DNA of 64,000 nt, taken from positions 1-64,000 of the forward strand of contig NZ_CP013979.1 in NCBI RefSeq assembly GCF_001660485.1, in the 5' to 3' direction. The notes under the pieces were generated by a model. The model was not told the DNA's origin. It saw only the letters and a program-made list of their open reading frames with translations, and searched no databases. This stretch comes from Agromyces aureus. Its GTDB lineage: Bacteria; Actinomycetota; Actinomycetes; Actinomycetales; Microbacteriaceae. Positions within the stretch are counted from its first letter, which is position 1, and each line of letters begins with the position of its first letter. This document shows, in pieces, positions 21,070 to 30,530 of the stretch. Position numbers and translations under genes: made by a program.

Positions 21070-22502
21070 CCGTCGATCACCAGCCTCGGATGGTTGCGGA
21101 CCGTGTCGGAGAGCCGCAGCAGCAGCGCGATGATGATCCAGTTGGCCACGAGCGAGGATCCGCCCGCGGCGAGGAAGGGCGTCGTCAGGCCCGTGAGCGG
21201 GATCACGCGGGTGACGCCGCCGACGACGATGAACACCTGCAGCGCGATGACGAACGCGAGGCCGACGCCGAGCAGCTTGCCGAAGTCGTCCTGGCCGGCG
21301 AAGCCGATGCGGAATCCGCGGGCGACGAGCAGCACGTAGAGGGCGAGGATCGCGAACAGGCCGGCGAGGCCGAGCTCCTCGCCGAGGCTGGCGATGATGT
21401 AGTCGCTCTGGGGCACCGGGGTGAGCTCGGGGCTGCCCTGGCCCCATCCGGTGCCGATCAGGCCGCCGTTCGCCAGGCCGAAGAGGCCCTGCACGAGCTG
21501 GTAGCTGCCGCCCGGGTCGGCGTTGTACCTCGCGTCGCTCAGCGGGTCGAGCCAGTTCTGGAAGCGGTTGTTCACGTAGTCGAGCGTCTGGGCGGCGATG
21601 AGCGCGCCCGCGAGGAAGAGCGAGAGCCCGAGGACGACCCAGGAGAGCCGGCTGGTCGCGACGTAGAGCATCACGAGGAACAGCCCGAAGTAGAGCAGCG
21701 CCGTACCGAGGTCGCGCTGGAACACGATGACGCTCATCGACAGCGCCCACACGATGAGCAGCGGGCCGAGGTCGCGCGCCCGGGGGAACCGCATGCCGAG
21801 GAACTGCTTGCCCACCATCGACAGCGAGTCCCGGTTGCGCACGAGGTAGCCGGCGAAGAAGACCGCGAGGGCGATCTTCGCGATCTCACCGGGCTGGAAG
21901 GTCGCGATGTCGCCGATGCCGATCCAGACCCGGGCGCCGCCGCGGTTCTGGCCGAGGCCGGGCACGAGGGGCAGCATGAGCAGGATGATCGCCACGAAGC
22001 CGGCGACGTACGTGTACCGGAACAGCACCCGGTGGTTGCGGATGACCAGGATCGTCGCGATGGCGCAGATGATCGCGATCGCGCTCCAGACGATCTGGCG
22101 GACGGCCGCGCTCTCCCACCCGGAGTCGCCGTCGGCGATGTCGATCCGGTAGATCATCGCGATGCCGAGGCCGTTGAGCACGGTCGCGATGGGCAGCAGG
22201 AACGGGTCGGCGTCGCGCGCCACGAAGCGCATCGCGATGTGCAGGCCGAACACGAGCACCGAGAGTCCGGCGCCGAGCAGCACGAGCTGGGTGTCGATGC
22301 GGCCGAGCGCGCCGAGCTGCACGAGCATGATCGAGCCCGCATTGATGAGGCAGGCCACGAGCAGCAGCCAGAGCTCGAGGTTGCGCAGTCGCTGCGGCAT
22401 CCTGATGCGTCGGATGCCGGTCGGCGGCGTGTTCGCGGGCGGCTTCGCCGGGGAGGCCTGCCCCGCCGGCGCCTGGCCGACCAGACCGTCGAAGTCACTC
22501 AA
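21066..22502 (-). CDS. SEDS family peptidoglycan polymerase (FtsW/RodA)
   Basis: A polytopic SEDS glycosyltransferase that polymerises lipid II into glycan strands. The 478 residues hold about ten to twelve transmembrane helices; characteristic stretches include FQPGEIAKIALAVFFAGYL, VFQRDLGTALLYFGLF and IPLTGLTTPFLAAGGSS near the C-terminus. An N-terminal Pro/Ala-rich cytoplasmic tail of about 30 residues precedes the first helix. The start is TTG at 22502, overlapping the phosphatase stop by eight bases. Pairing with PbpA in the same operon makes it the RodA-like partner of that enzyme; the name is by context. Confidence 0.95.
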   Translation of the reverse strand: MSDFDGLVGQAPAGQASPAKPPANTPPTGIRRIRMPQRLRNLELWLLLVACLINAGSIMLVQLGALGRIDTQLVLLGAGLSVLVFGLHIAMRFVARDADPFLLPIATVLNGLGIAMIYRIDIADGDSGWESAAVRQIVWSAIAIICAIATILVIRNHRVLFRYTYVAGFVAIILLMLPLVPGLGQNRGGARVWIGIGDIATFQPGEIAKIALAVFFAGYLVRNRDSLSMVGKQFLGMRFPRARDLGPLLIVWALSMSVIVFQRDLGTALLYFGLFLVMLYVATSRLSWVVLGLSLFLAGALIAAQTLDYVNNRFQNWLDPLSDARYNADPGGSYQLVQGLFGLANGGLIGTGWGQGSPELTPVPQSDYIIASLGEELGLAGLFAILALYVLLVARGFRIGFAGQDDFGKLLGVGLAFVIALQVFIVVGGVTRVIPLTGLTTPFLAAGGSSLVANWIIIALLLRLSDTVRNHPRLVIDG

Positions 22503-23727
22503 GAGACTCCTCCAATCGGGACACGATCTTCGTCGCGTCGGTCAGCGAGCCCGCGGTGATGGTCTTCTCGACGCGCTGCTGGTCGTACGGTCGGAGTTCG
22601 GAGACGTCGACGGCGGTCTCGCGGTAGAGCTCGTTCATCGAGATGGGTCCGATGTCCTGTTGGATGCCCTGGAAAATCGCGACGCGGCCGTTGGACTCGC
22701 CCACGTAGAAGCGGGTCTGGGTCCACTGGTAGCCCAGCACGACGACCACGACGATCGCCGCGATGAGCGCGAAGATCCAAAAGCCCCACACCCAGCGCCG
22801 ACGGCGACGGCGACGGGCGTCCTCTTCGAGGATCTCGTCGAAGAAGTCCTCGGAGTCCGGTTCGAAGTGCGTCTCCTGCACCGGGTGCGGGCGGAAGGCC
22901 GGGAGGCGGATGGCGCGGGCGCGCATCGGCTCGGCCGGCGCTCCGAAGGCGAGCGGCGCGGCGGCGGAGCCGACCACGAGCGGCGGGGTCGCGGGTGCGG
23001 GCGGGTCGCCGATGTCGACGATCACCACGGTGACGTTGTCGGGGGCGCCGCCGTCGAGCGAGGCCTTCACGAGCCGATCGGCGACCTGCTTCGCGCCGGC
23101 GTCGGCCGCGAGCTGCTCCTGGAGTTCGTCGAACGAGACGACGCCGGAGAGGCCGTCGGAGCAGATCAGCCAACGGTCGCCAGGGCGGGTGTCGAGCACC
23201 ATCGAGTCGATCTCGGGGGAGGCCTCGACGTCGCCGAGCACGCGCATGAGCACCGAGCGGCGCGGGTGCACCATCGCCTCCTCGGCGGTGATGCGTCCGG
23301 CGTCGACGAGCCGCTGCACGAACGTGTGGTCGATCGAGATCTGACTGAGCTCGCCGGACCGCAGCAGGTAGATGCGCGAGTCGCCGATGTGCGCGATGAC
23401 CATGCGGTCCTCGTGCAGGAGCATGGCCGACGCGGTCGTGCCCATGCCGGTGAGCTCGGAGTGGCCGGCCACGGTCTCGGCGAGCCGGCGGTTCGCCGAG
23501 ATCAGTGCACCCTCGAGCGCCGCGGCGGCCTCGGGGGCGGACTGGTAGTCGGCGTCGGCCTCGGCGACGCGCTGGGTGACGATCGCACTCGCGACGTCAC
23601 CGCCGGCGTGCCCGCCCATGCCGTCGGCCACGAGGAACAACCGGCGCCCGGAGTACCCGGAGTCCTGGTTGTTCGCGCGGATGCGCCCGACATGCGAGAC
23701 GGCGGCGCTCGCCTTGATCGAGGCCAT
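22495..23727 (-). CDS. pstP: PP2C family protein serine/threonine phosphatase
   Basis: The phosphatase that reverses phosphorylation by the PknA/PknB kinases encoded downstream. The 410 residues contain a PP2C catalytic domain (about 6-235) with the metal-binding motifs RANNQDSG, VADGMGGHAGGD, HIGDSRIYL and GGAPDNVTVV, a Pro/Ala-rich juxtamembrane segment, an Arg-rich patch, one transmembrane helix (about 305-326) and an extracellular domain of about 80 residues. This is the standard PstP architecture. It follows fhaB after three bases. Confidence 0.97.
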   Translation of the reverse strand: MASIKASAAVSHVGRIRANNQDSGYSGRRLFLVADGMGGHAGGDVASAIVTQRVAEADADYQSAPEAAAALEGALISANRRLAETVAGHSELTGMGTTASAMLLHEDRMVIAHIGDSRIYLLRSGELSQISIDHTFVQRLVDAGRITAEEAMVHPRRSVLMRVLGDVEASPEIDSMVLDTRPGDRWLICSDGLSGVVSFDELQEQLAADAGAKQVADRLVKASLDGGAPDNVTVVIVDIGDPPAPATPPLVVGSAAAPLAFGAPAEPMRARAIRLPAFRPHPVQETHFEPDSEDFFDEILEEDARRRRRRRWVWGFWIFALIAAIVVVVVLGYQWTQTRFYVGESNGRVAIFQGIQQDIGPISMNELYRETAVDVSELRPYDQQRVEKTITAGSLTDATKIVSRLEESLE

Positions 23728-23730
23728 GGG

Positions 23731-24258
23731 CTACCGCCGCAGCTCGAACGTCGTCGCTCCGACCTTGATGGTCGCTCCGAGGGGGATCTGCACGGGCACG
23801 GTGACGCGCGCCCCGTTGAGGAAGGTGCCGTTGGTCGAGTCGAGGTCCTGCAGCATCCACTGACCGTTCCAGAGCATCATGCGAGCGTGGTGGGTGGACG
23901 TGTAGTCGTCGCGGATGATGATCGCCGAGTCGCTCGACCGGCCGATCGTGATCTCGTCGCGGCCGAGGGGGAACTCGGTGCCGGCCTTCTGGCCGCTCGT
24001 GATCACGAGCTTCAGGGGGCCGTCGCCGGCGGGCGGCGCGGTCTGGCGCGAGACGGGCGCCGTGGCCGCCGCCGCGGCGACGGGCGCGGCGGCCGGGAAC
24101 GACGCCGCCGGCGAGGAGGCCGCGGCGCTCTCGGGCTGGAGCTTGCGCACGCGCTGCCCGAACAGGTCGCTGCGCAGGGCGTAGACGATCGAGAAGATGA
24201 ACGCCCAGAGCAGCAGGAGGAAGCCGAGTTGCAGGATCAGCAGCGTCAGTTCGCTCAT
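23731..24258 (-). CDS. fhaB: FHA domain membrane protein FhaB (FipA type)
   Basis: FHA domains bind phosphothreonine, so this protein probably reads kinase output at the membrane. The 175 residues have an N-terminal transmembrane helix (about 5-28), a linker rich in Ala, Pro and Ser, and a C-terminal FHA domain (about 95-170) with GRDEITIGRSSDS, the S-x-x-H in STHHA and the DLDSTNGTFLNG signature. It overlaps fhaA by four bases and precedes the phosphatase. Confidence 0.95.
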   Translation of the reverse strand: MSELTLLILQLGFLLLLWAFIFSIVYALRSDLFGQRVRKLQPESAAASSPAASFPAAAPVAAAAATAPVSRQTAPPAGDGPLKLVITSGQKAGTEFPLGRDEITIGRSSDSAIIIRDDYTSTHHARMMLWNGQWMLQDLDSTNGTFLNGARVTVPVQIPLGATIKVGATTFELRR

Positions 24259-24992
24259 TCGGCCGGCCCCCAGAACCCGCCGACGTCATGACGTTCGGTG
24301 GCCGGGTCGGCGCGGGGCGAGGGGGATGCGGCTTGGGCGAGCACCCGGAACACGATACGCGAGCGCCCGATGGTGATGACGGAGTCGGGTTCGAGGATCG
24401 CCTCGGTCACGCGCGCGCCGTTCAACTGCGTGCCGTTCGTCGAGCCGAGGTCGCGAACCCGGGCACGCGAGCCGTCCCACTGCACCTCGGCGTGCCGGCG
24501 CGAGGCGCCGGAGTCGTCGATCGTGACGTCGGCCTCGCTGCCGCGGCCGATGACCGTGCGCCCCTTGATGATCGGATGCCGCGTGCCGCCGATGTCGAGC
24601 ACGGGGGTCCAGGCGACCTGGCCCTTCACGTTGCGCGAGTCGACCTGCACCATGCCCTCGGAGAGGCCGGCGTCGGAGCGGAGCGAGATCGTGATGCCTC
24701 CGGCGAACTGGAAGTGCTGGCTCGCGGCGTGCTTCTGCACGAGGTCGACCAGTTCGTCGGTGAGCGCCGGGCCGAGCGAGGTCATGCGCTCGTGGTCGGC
24801 GGGCGCCATGCGCACCACGAACTGGTTCGGCACGAGCACGCGATCGCGGGACACGACCGCAGCCTTGGTGTCGAGCTCGCGCTTCAGCGCAGCGGTGATC
24901 TCGACGGGCTGCAGCCCCGAGCGAAAGGTCTTCGCGAAGGCGCCGTTGACGGCGCGCTCGAGACCTTTCTCGAAGTTGTCCAGTAGGCCCAC
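24255..24992 (-). CDS. fhaA: FhaA-type protein (DUF3662 plus FHA domain)
   Basis: First gene of the kinase/division cluster. The 245 residues begin with the DUF3662 domain (MGLLDNFEKGLERAVNGAF onwards, about 1-130) and end with an FHA domain (about 145-220) containing GRGSEADVTID, SRRHAEV and DLGSTNGTQLNG. In mycobacteria the homologue binds phosphorylated MviN/MurJ and PBPs. The linker between the domains is short compared with mycobacterial FhaA. The promoter should lie in the 65 bases between this gene and the GH65 gene. Confidence 0.95.
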   Translation of the reverse strand: MGLLDNFEKGLERAVNGAFAKTFRSGLQPVEITAALKRELDTKAAVVSRDRVLVPNQFVVRMAPADHERMTSLGPALTDELVDLVQKHAASQHFQFAGGITISLRSDAGLSEGMVQVDSRNVKGQVAWTPVLDIGGTRHPIIKGRTVIGRGSEADVTIDDSGASRRHAEVQWDGSRARVRDLGSTNGTQLNGARVTEAILEPDSVITIGRSRIVFRVLAQAASPSPRADPATERHDVGGFWGPAE

Positions 24993-25057
24993 AGGTCTCC
25001 CGATCCGGTTCCGTGATTGTGTGACATGCTAGCCCGCTCCACTGGGAACGGGCGTCT

Positions 25058-27574
25058 TCAGTCCACCGGGATGGCGGTCTCGTCGCTGTCGAGGTCGAGC
25101 GAGAGCGTCGGGATCGACGCGGTCAGGAGGGTGCCGTCGGAGCGACGCGAGCCCGTGACATCCTTCATGCGCGGTGCGCCGGTCAGCCGCGGGCCCTGGC
25201 CGTCGAGCGGCACCGAGACATCCGTCCCGGCCTGAACGAAGATCTTCTCGCCGCGCACCGAGACCTCGGCGAACTCGCCCTGCTCGACGTGGAAGGCGAT
25301 CGAGTCGGCCTCGACCGTGACGCGCAGCCTCGTGCCGCGCAGCGCGATGCGGAACTCGAGCCGGCGCCATTCATCGGGCAGGCGGGGATCGAACGTGAAC
25401 CGCCCGCCGTGGTCGCGGAATCCGCCGAAGCCCATGACGAGGGCCCCCCACACGCCGCCCGTCGACGCGACGTGCACGCCGTCGGCCGCGTTGTGGTGCA
25501 GGTCGGCGAGGTCGACGTAGAGCGCCGAGCGGAAGTAGCGCACCGCGAGGTCGTGGTAGCCGACCTCGGCGGCGATGATCGACTGCACGACCGCGGAGAG
25601 CGTCGAATCGCCCGTGGTCAGCGGGTCGTAGTACTCGAAGTCGGCGAGTTTCTGCTCGGCCGAGAAGCGGTCGCCCTGCAGGTACAGCGCGAGCACGACA
25701 TCGGCCTGCTTCAGCACCTGGAAGCGGTAGATGACGAGCGGGTGGTAATGCAGCAGCAGGGGGCGGCTGCTCTCGGGTGTGTTCTCGAGGTCCCACAGCT
25801 CCTTCTCGAGGAACGCGGAGTCCTGCGGGTGCACGCCGAGCTGCTCGTCGAACGGGATGTGCATGTGCGCGGCGGCGCGCCGCCATTCGCCGACCTCGCC
25901 GGCCGTCACGCCCAGCCGGGCGACGAGCTTCGCATACGCGACCGGGTCGCGCAGCTGCAGGCTGTCGACGGCGGATGCCGCGGACGCGAGGTTCGCCCGC
26001 GCCATCACGTTCGTGTAGAGGTTGTCGTTCACGACCGTCGTGTACTCGTCAGGACCCGTGACGCCGTGGATGTGGAAGACGTCGTCGGTCGTCGCGCCGG
26101 AGCGCCAGAACCCCAGGTCCTCCCACATGCGGGCCGTCTCGACGAGCACGTCGATCGCCCCGCGCCCGAGGAAGTCGGTGTCACCCGTGGCCGCGACGTA
26201 TTGGCACAGCGCGAAGGCGATGTCGGCATCGATGTGGTACTGCGCGGTGCCCGCCGCGTAATAGGCGGAGGACTCGAGCCCGTTGATCGTGCGCCACGGG
26301 AACAGTGCGCCGCGCTGGTTCAACTCGAGCGCTCGAGCGCGCGCGTTGTCGAGCATGCGCTGGCGGAACCGCAGCACGTTGCGCGCCACGATCGGCGCCG
26401 TGAAGCTGAGGAACGGCATCACGTAGATCTCGGTGTCCCAGAAGTAGTGTCCGCCGTAGCCCGAGCCGCTCACGCCCTTCGCCGCGACGCCGTCGCCGTC
26501 GGTTCGGGCGGTGGCCTGCGCCAGCTGGAACAGGTTCCACCGCACGGCCTGCTGCACCTCGGGTTCACCGTCGATCGCGACATCCGACCGCTCCCAGAAG
26601 TCGTCGAGCCATGCGCGCTGGTGCTCGAACAGCTCGGCGACGCCCTGCTCGGCGCCCCGGTCGAGCGTGCGGTCGCAGCGGTCGACGAGTTCGCGCGACG
26701 GTACCTTGCGTGCCGTGTGGTAGCTGATGAACTTCGTGACGCGGATCGGCTTGCCCTGTTCGGCGCGCACCCGGTAGATGTGCTTCGCGAGGTCGTCGCC
26801 GATCGTGCCGGTCTCGGTGAACGAGTTGTCGGTCGAGATGGCGTGCTCGACGCCGACCGCGATCGTCATGCCCGAGTTCGTGCACTGGTAGCCGAGCATG
26901 TAGCGGCCGTCCTCGTGGCGCTGCACGCGCGGCTGCAGCACGCGGTCGGCGAACATCTCCGCCTTGCGCGGGTCGAACGCGCTCGGCACCTCCTGCACGC
27001 CGGAGCGGTACTCGTCGCGGCCGTCCTGACGATTGAGGATCTGGCTCGAGATCGTCACCGCGGCATCGTCGTCGAGCATCTCGACCTCGTAGTCGAGCAC
27101 GGCGAGGTGCCGGTCGGTGAACGAGACCATGCGGCGACTCGTGATGCGCACATGCTTGCCCGACGGCGTGCGCCACACGATCGCACGCGACAGGGCGCCC
27201 TGGCGGAAATCGAGGCGGCGCTCGTAGTCGATCAGCTCGGCGATCGTGATCACGAGCGGTTCGTCGTCGACGTAGAGACGGATCACCTTCGCGTCGGGCG
27301 CGTTCACGATCGTCTGCCCGACGCGCGCGAACCCGAACGCCTCTTCGGCGTGGCGGATGGGCCACGTCTCGTGGAACCCGTTCACGAACGTGCCGTGCAG
27401 GTGCCCGTCGCGCCCCTCCTCGATGTTGCCGCGCAGGCCCAGGTAGCCGTTGCCGACGGCGAACAGCGTCTCGGTGCGGCCCATGTCGTCGAGGCCGAAC
27501 TCGGTCTCGACGAGCGCCCACTCGTCGATGGGGAACCGGTTGCGGTCGAGGGGATCGGTGTCGGCGAACCTCAT
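25058..27574 (-). CDS. Glycoside hydrolase family 65 disaccharide phosphorylase
   Basis: GH65 enzymes phosphorolyse alpha-glucosides such as maltose, trehalose or kojibiose to beta-glucose 1-phosphate. The 838 residues show the N-terminal beta-sandwich (NGYLGLRGN near residue 42), the (alpha/alpha)6 barrel with KGVSGSGYGGHYFWDTEIY and the catalytic acid Glu in GVTGPDEYTTVVND (near residue 510), and a C-terminal jelly roll. The ATG at 27574 overlaps the preceding phosphoglucomutase gene (ATGA), which converts the expected product to glucose 6-phosphate. The actual disaccharide is not decidable from sequence. Confidence 0.95.
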   Translation of the reverse strand: MRFADTDPLDRNRFPIDEWALVETEFGLDDMGRTETLFAVGNGYLGLRGNIEEGRDGHLHGTFVNGFHETWPIRHAEEAFGFARVGQTIVNAPDAKVIRLYVDDEPLVITIAELIDYERRLDFRQGALSRAIVWRTPSGKHVRITSRRMVSFTDRHLAVLDYEVEMLDDDAAVTISSQILNRQDGRDEYRSGVQEVPSAFDPRKAEMFADRVLQPRVQRHEDGRYMLGYQCTNSGMTIAVGVEHAISTDNSFTETGTIGDDLAKHIYRVRAEQGKPIRVTKFISYHTARKVPSRELVDRCDRTLDRGAEQGVAELFEHQRAWLDDFWERSDVAIDGEPEVQQAVRWNLFQLAQATARTDGDGVAAKGVSGSGYGGHYFWDTEIYVMPFLSFTAPIVARNVLRFRQRMLDNARARALELNQRGALFPWRTINGLESSAYYAAGTAQYHIDADIAFALCQYVAATGDTDFLGRGAIDVLVETARMWEDLGFWRSGATTDDVFHIHGVTGPDEYTTVVNDNLYTNVMARANLASAASAVDSLQLRDPVAYAKLVARLGVTAGEVGEWRRAAAHMHIPFDEQLGVHPQDSAFLEKELWDLENTPESSRPLLLHYHPLVIYRFQVLKQADVVLALYLQGDRFSAEQKLADFEYYDPLTTGDSTLSAVVQSIIAAEVGYHDLAVRYFRSALYVDLADLHHNAADGVHVASTGGVWGALVMGFGGFRDHGGRFTFDPRLPDEWRRLEFRIALRGTRLRVTVEADSIAFHVEQGEFAEVSVRGEKIFVQAGTDVSVPLDGQGPRLTGAPRMKDVTGSRRSDGTLLTASIPTLSLDLDSDETAIPVD

Positions 27575-28443
27575 TCGGCGTCCCTTTCTACTGCGGGGTC
27601 GGAGTGGGGGAGTTCGGGGGCGGATGTCGCGGAGCCGGCGATCGTGCCGGTGCGGTCGGCCGCTCGCGCGACCGCCGGCAGCAACTCGTCGAGTTCGTCG
27701 ACGATGACGTCGGCGCCGAGCTCGCGCAGGGTCTCGCGGCCCACGCCGCGATCGACGCCCACCACGAGGGCGAAGTCGCCGTCGGCGCCCGCCTTGACGC
27801 CCGACTCGGCGTCTTCGACCACGGCGCACGCGATCGTCGGGAGGTCGAGCAGCTCGGCGGCCCGGTCGAACATGTCGGGCGCCGGCTTTCCACGGATACC
27901 CTCGCGAGCCGCCACGAGACCGTCGACCACGACGGTGAACCGGTCGTCGATGCCCGCGGCGGCCAGCACCGAGGGGGCGTTCTTCGAGCTCGAGACGACG
28001 GCCACGCGGCATCCGCTCGCGATGACCGCATCGAGGAATGCCAGGCTCGCGGGGTACGGCGCGACGCCCTCGTCGGCGAGCGTTGCATTGAAGGCGTCGT
28101 TCTTGCGGTTGCCGAGGCCGTGCACGGTCTCCTGGTCGGGGGAGTCGGTCACCTCGCCCTCGGGAATGCGGATGCCGCGGCTCTCGAGCAGGCTCCGCAC
28201 CCCGTCGTAGCGGGGCTTGCCGTCGATGTACGCGAAGTAGTCGCCCTCGACATAGGGCGCGACGCCGTGCGCCTCGAGGTACGGCGTGAACAGGCGCGAC
28301 CACGCGTGCATGTGCACGACCGCGGTCGGCGTGAGCACCCCGTCGAGGTCGAAGAGCCAGCCGCGGATGCCGCTGAGGTCGATGTCGGCCGGTTTTGCCG
28401 GCGTCGAATTGCTGCGGGGTTCTGGGGTGTCTGGCGAGGTCAC
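27571..28443 (-). CDS. HAD-superfamily beta-phosphoglucomutase-like hydrolase
   Basis: Expected to interconvert beta-glucose 1-phosphate and glucose 6-phosphate. The 290-residue HAD protein has the nucleophile motif WLFDLDGVLTPT (about 29-40), VVSSSKN as motif II, the Lys of RGKPAPDMF and VVEDAESGVKAG as the metal-binding motif. N- and C-terminal extensions of about 20 and 40 residues are low-complexity. It is the first gene of a two-gene operon with the GH65 phosphorylase and starts at GTG after a GGAC site. The 276 bases upstream to tRNA-Leu contain no gene and should hold the promoter. Confidence 0.92.
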   Translation of the reverse strand: MTSPDTPEPRSNSTPAKPADIDLSGIRGWLFDLDGVLTPTAVVHMHAWSRLFTPYLEAHGVAPYVEGDYFAYIDGKPRYDGVRSLLESRGIRIPEGEVTDSPDQETVHGLGNRKNDAFNATLADEGVAPYPASLAFLDAVIASGCRVAVVSSSKNAPSVLAAAGIDDRFTVVVDGLVAAREGIRGKPAPDMFDRAAELLDLPTIACAVVEDAESGVKAGADGDFALVVGVDRGVGRETLRELGADVIVDELDELLPAVARAADRTGTIAGSATSAPELPHSDPAVERDAE

Positions 28444-28719
28444 GGCCGTCCTTTCGTCGTGCCGGTCGCGGCTCTGGGGCCAGCCGTTCGATGCTATTGC
28501 GCCGGGGTGCGGGAGCGCGAGGGCGGATGCCGGTTCGGAGCATTCACGGAGGGTTCGCTGCTGGTTCGGGGACGGTTTGCGGAGGCTCTGCGCGTCGGTT
28601 TCGCGCGTCCGATCGGACTGCTGGCGGGCTGCATTCCGGCCGCTCCTGGCCCGAATGGCCTTTGCCCCCGCAAGATGTTAGGCTCTCGTGGCTGGACGCA
28701 TTCAGGTGCGACCACAGAT

Positions 28720-28803
28720 GCGCGAGTGGCGGAATTGGCAGACGCGCTGGCTTCAGGTGCCAGTACTCGCAAGGGTGTGGGGGTTCAAGTCCCCCCTCGC
28801 GCA
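28720..28803 (+). tRNA. tRNA-Leu (CAG anticodon)
   Basis: An 84-base class II tRNA: acceptor GCGCGAG pairs with CTCGCGC, discriminator A, anticodon loop TTCAGGT closed by CTGGC/GCCAG (anticodon CAG), a long variable arm, and the T-arm GGGGGTTCAAGTCCCCC. The lower-GC accessory segment begins right after it, and tRNA genes are common integration sites. Confidence 0.99.
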
Positions 28804-28846
28804 CACAGGGAATTAGCGATTCAGCTGAATCCCGTTAGCGAATGAG

Positions 28847-28882
28847 AAACGGCCCGGACCTCAGAGAGGTTTCGGGCCGTTT
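28847..28882 (+). terminator. Terminator hairpin downstream of tRNA-Leu
   Basis: Stem AAACGGCCCG / CGGGCCGTTT with a 14 to 16 base loop and a short T-run, 44 bases beyond the tRNA. The next 200 bases contain nothing I can support. Confidence 0.8.
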
Positions 28883-29092
28883 CTGCATCCCCAGAACTGG
28901 CGATTCCGCGTTCGAGGTGTGGCCCGATCGCTCTCAGGCCGATGTCAGCGCTGCTCGCGTGGGCTTGAATGACGATTCGCCCCGCTTTTGGGCTCAGAAC
29001 GTGAGTTCGAGAAGCTGAGGCATCTCCAGGGCGATCCGACGTTGATCGAGGACATAGAGGCGATCGCTGCGACGCCACCAGGGCACTCTGGG

Positions 29093-29558
29093 CTAACAGC
29101 CGACCTTCGACGTTCCCCAGTTGGCGTCGACCGAGCCGTTCGCAGACACGGATCCAACAACGCCAATGCTGTTGTATGCGCGAACGACCACGCTGCGGGC
29201 GTTTGCAATGGAGAGAACCGGGTGTCCGAGCGGGGCGACAGATGATGTCGCGCATGTTGCGAATGTCATCTTGCTCCCGAGCAGACCGTACTCGCTGTAG
29301 GCGCAGTGCGAGCCAGTTGGGCAGCTCCCGACTCCGCGACTCGCTTGTCCGTCGGAGGCCAGAGTGAGAATCACGTCTCCGCCATTCCAGGAGACTTCGT
29401 TCGTGGCAGTTTGCACGCCACCGGGAAAGTCTTTCGAGCACTTGGTCGATCCGCTGTTGTATCGCATCATCCGCTTCAGTGGCGAGCGCGGGTGCGGTGG
29501 GCAGGGTGAGGAGCGCGGCAGCGAGGGAGAGCATTGCCGCAGTTCGGGTGAAGCGCAA
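29093..29558 (-). pseudogene. Secreted protein, peptidase-inhibitor I36-like, broken by a +1 frameshift
   Basis: Starting at TTG 29558 the frame encodes a good signal peptide (MRFTRTAAMLSLAAALLTLP... ALA) and continues to about residue 45 (DQVLERLS). Beyond that the coding-like sequence continues in the +1 frame as FPGGVQTATNEVSWNGG... to the stop at 29093, including GSCPTGSHCAYSEYG-x-x-GSKMTF and a final Cys, a Cys/Tyr pattern like I36 peptidase inhibitors or crystallin-like secreted proteins. The shift falls in CTT-TCC-CGG near 29427. It follows the sigma-factor partner gene after 12 bases, so it is the third gene of that operon. Either a mutation, a sequencing error or programmed slippage explains it. 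The family is tentative. Confidence 0.65.
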
Positions 29559-29570
29559 CGGGTGGGCCTT

Positions 29571-30530
29571 TCATTCCCAGGCGAAGTAGCTGAAGACCGC
29601 AGGCGCCTGGATGTCAGTGCGGTCGTGTCCCACGTATGTGGTTTCGACGGAGAGGATGCCGAGACCCTCGTCCGAAACAATGACGCGATCCACGAACTCC
29701 CCCGGGGCGCGGGTCTCGGTCGCGAAGGCAATACCCGAACGGCCGAGTCGGTCCATCACTCTGCCCTCGACATTCAGTTCGGGTAGGCCCGCCAGGAACT
29801 CGAGTGCGGCCTTGGATTGATCCGCTGTGAGTCGACGTTCGTTGAGCACTGAGGTCAGGCCGCCGATGTACTCGCCGGTGGTCCATTCGGCCGCACCTGA
29901 AGGCCGGCGAAGATAGTCTCCGAACTCCAACGGCGACACCGGTGCCGGTCCGAACATGAAGGGGAACTCGCCCGGCCCGTAGTCCCTTGCCCAGATCAGT
30001 TCGCCGACCTGGTACCCATCGACCTGGATCGGGCGCCCGTCGGAGTCGTACGGTTTGCCCCGTCGGACTTCGAGACGAGATCCCTCGGAAGTGTGGACCA
30101 CGCTGCGAACCTCTGGTTCGATGCTGACTTTCTCGATCACACCTTCGTTGCCAACATCCATCGAGAGTGCCCAGGACTGAATCTGGACGGTGGAGGTCGT
30201 CTCGCCATCCTTCAGGCTCGAGCTCAAATCCATCAGAAGCTGCTCCGAAGTCCCGTTGATTGGCGTGGGTTGCAGTAGCGGAGGAGTAGCGGAAGCGTAA
30301 ACGGCCGCAGGGCGGGGAATGACGAGTATGCCGATCGTGACCGCCAGCAGCACAACAACGGCGGCCGCGATCGAGAACACGATCGATGATCGACGCGGAC
30401 GACTCGGGGTCATCGTGTCCGTCATGATCCCCTGCAGCGTTCCTTCCGCACGCGGAGCGAGAGCGTCGCCTCGGCGCGGGAGGTTCGGACGCGCGTCGCT
30501 GAGGCGCCGGGCCAGTTCGAAGTCGTTCAT
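29571..30530 (-). CDS. Membrane-anchored partner of the ECF sigma factor
   Basis: A 319-residue protein that overlaps the sigma-factor stop by four bases (ATGA), as anti-sigma factors do. A cytoplasmic N-terminus of about 50 residues (MNDFELARRLSDARP...) leads to one transmembrane helix (about 50-70) and a large extracellular part. The zinc HxxxCxxC anti-sigma motif is absent. Position and topology resemble the sigma-partner proteins of the CU044_5270 type found in actinobacteria. The anti-sigma role is inferred from context only. Confidence 0.75.
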   Translation of the reverse strand: MNDFELARRLSDARPNLPRRGDALAPRAEGTLQGIMTDTMTPSRPRRSSIVFSIAAAVVVLLAVTIGILVIPRPAAVYASATPPLLQPTPINGTSEQLLMDLSSSLKDGETTSTVQIQSWALSMDVGNEGVIEKVSIEPEVRSVVHTSEGSRLEVRRGKPYDSDGRPIQVDGYQVGELIWARDYGPGEFPFMFGPAPVSPLEFGDYLRRPSGAAEWTTGEYIGGLTSVLNERRLTADQSKAALEFLAGLPELNVEGRVMDRLGRSGIAFATETRAPGEFVDRVIVSDEGLGILSVETTYVGHDRTDIQAPAVFSYFAWE

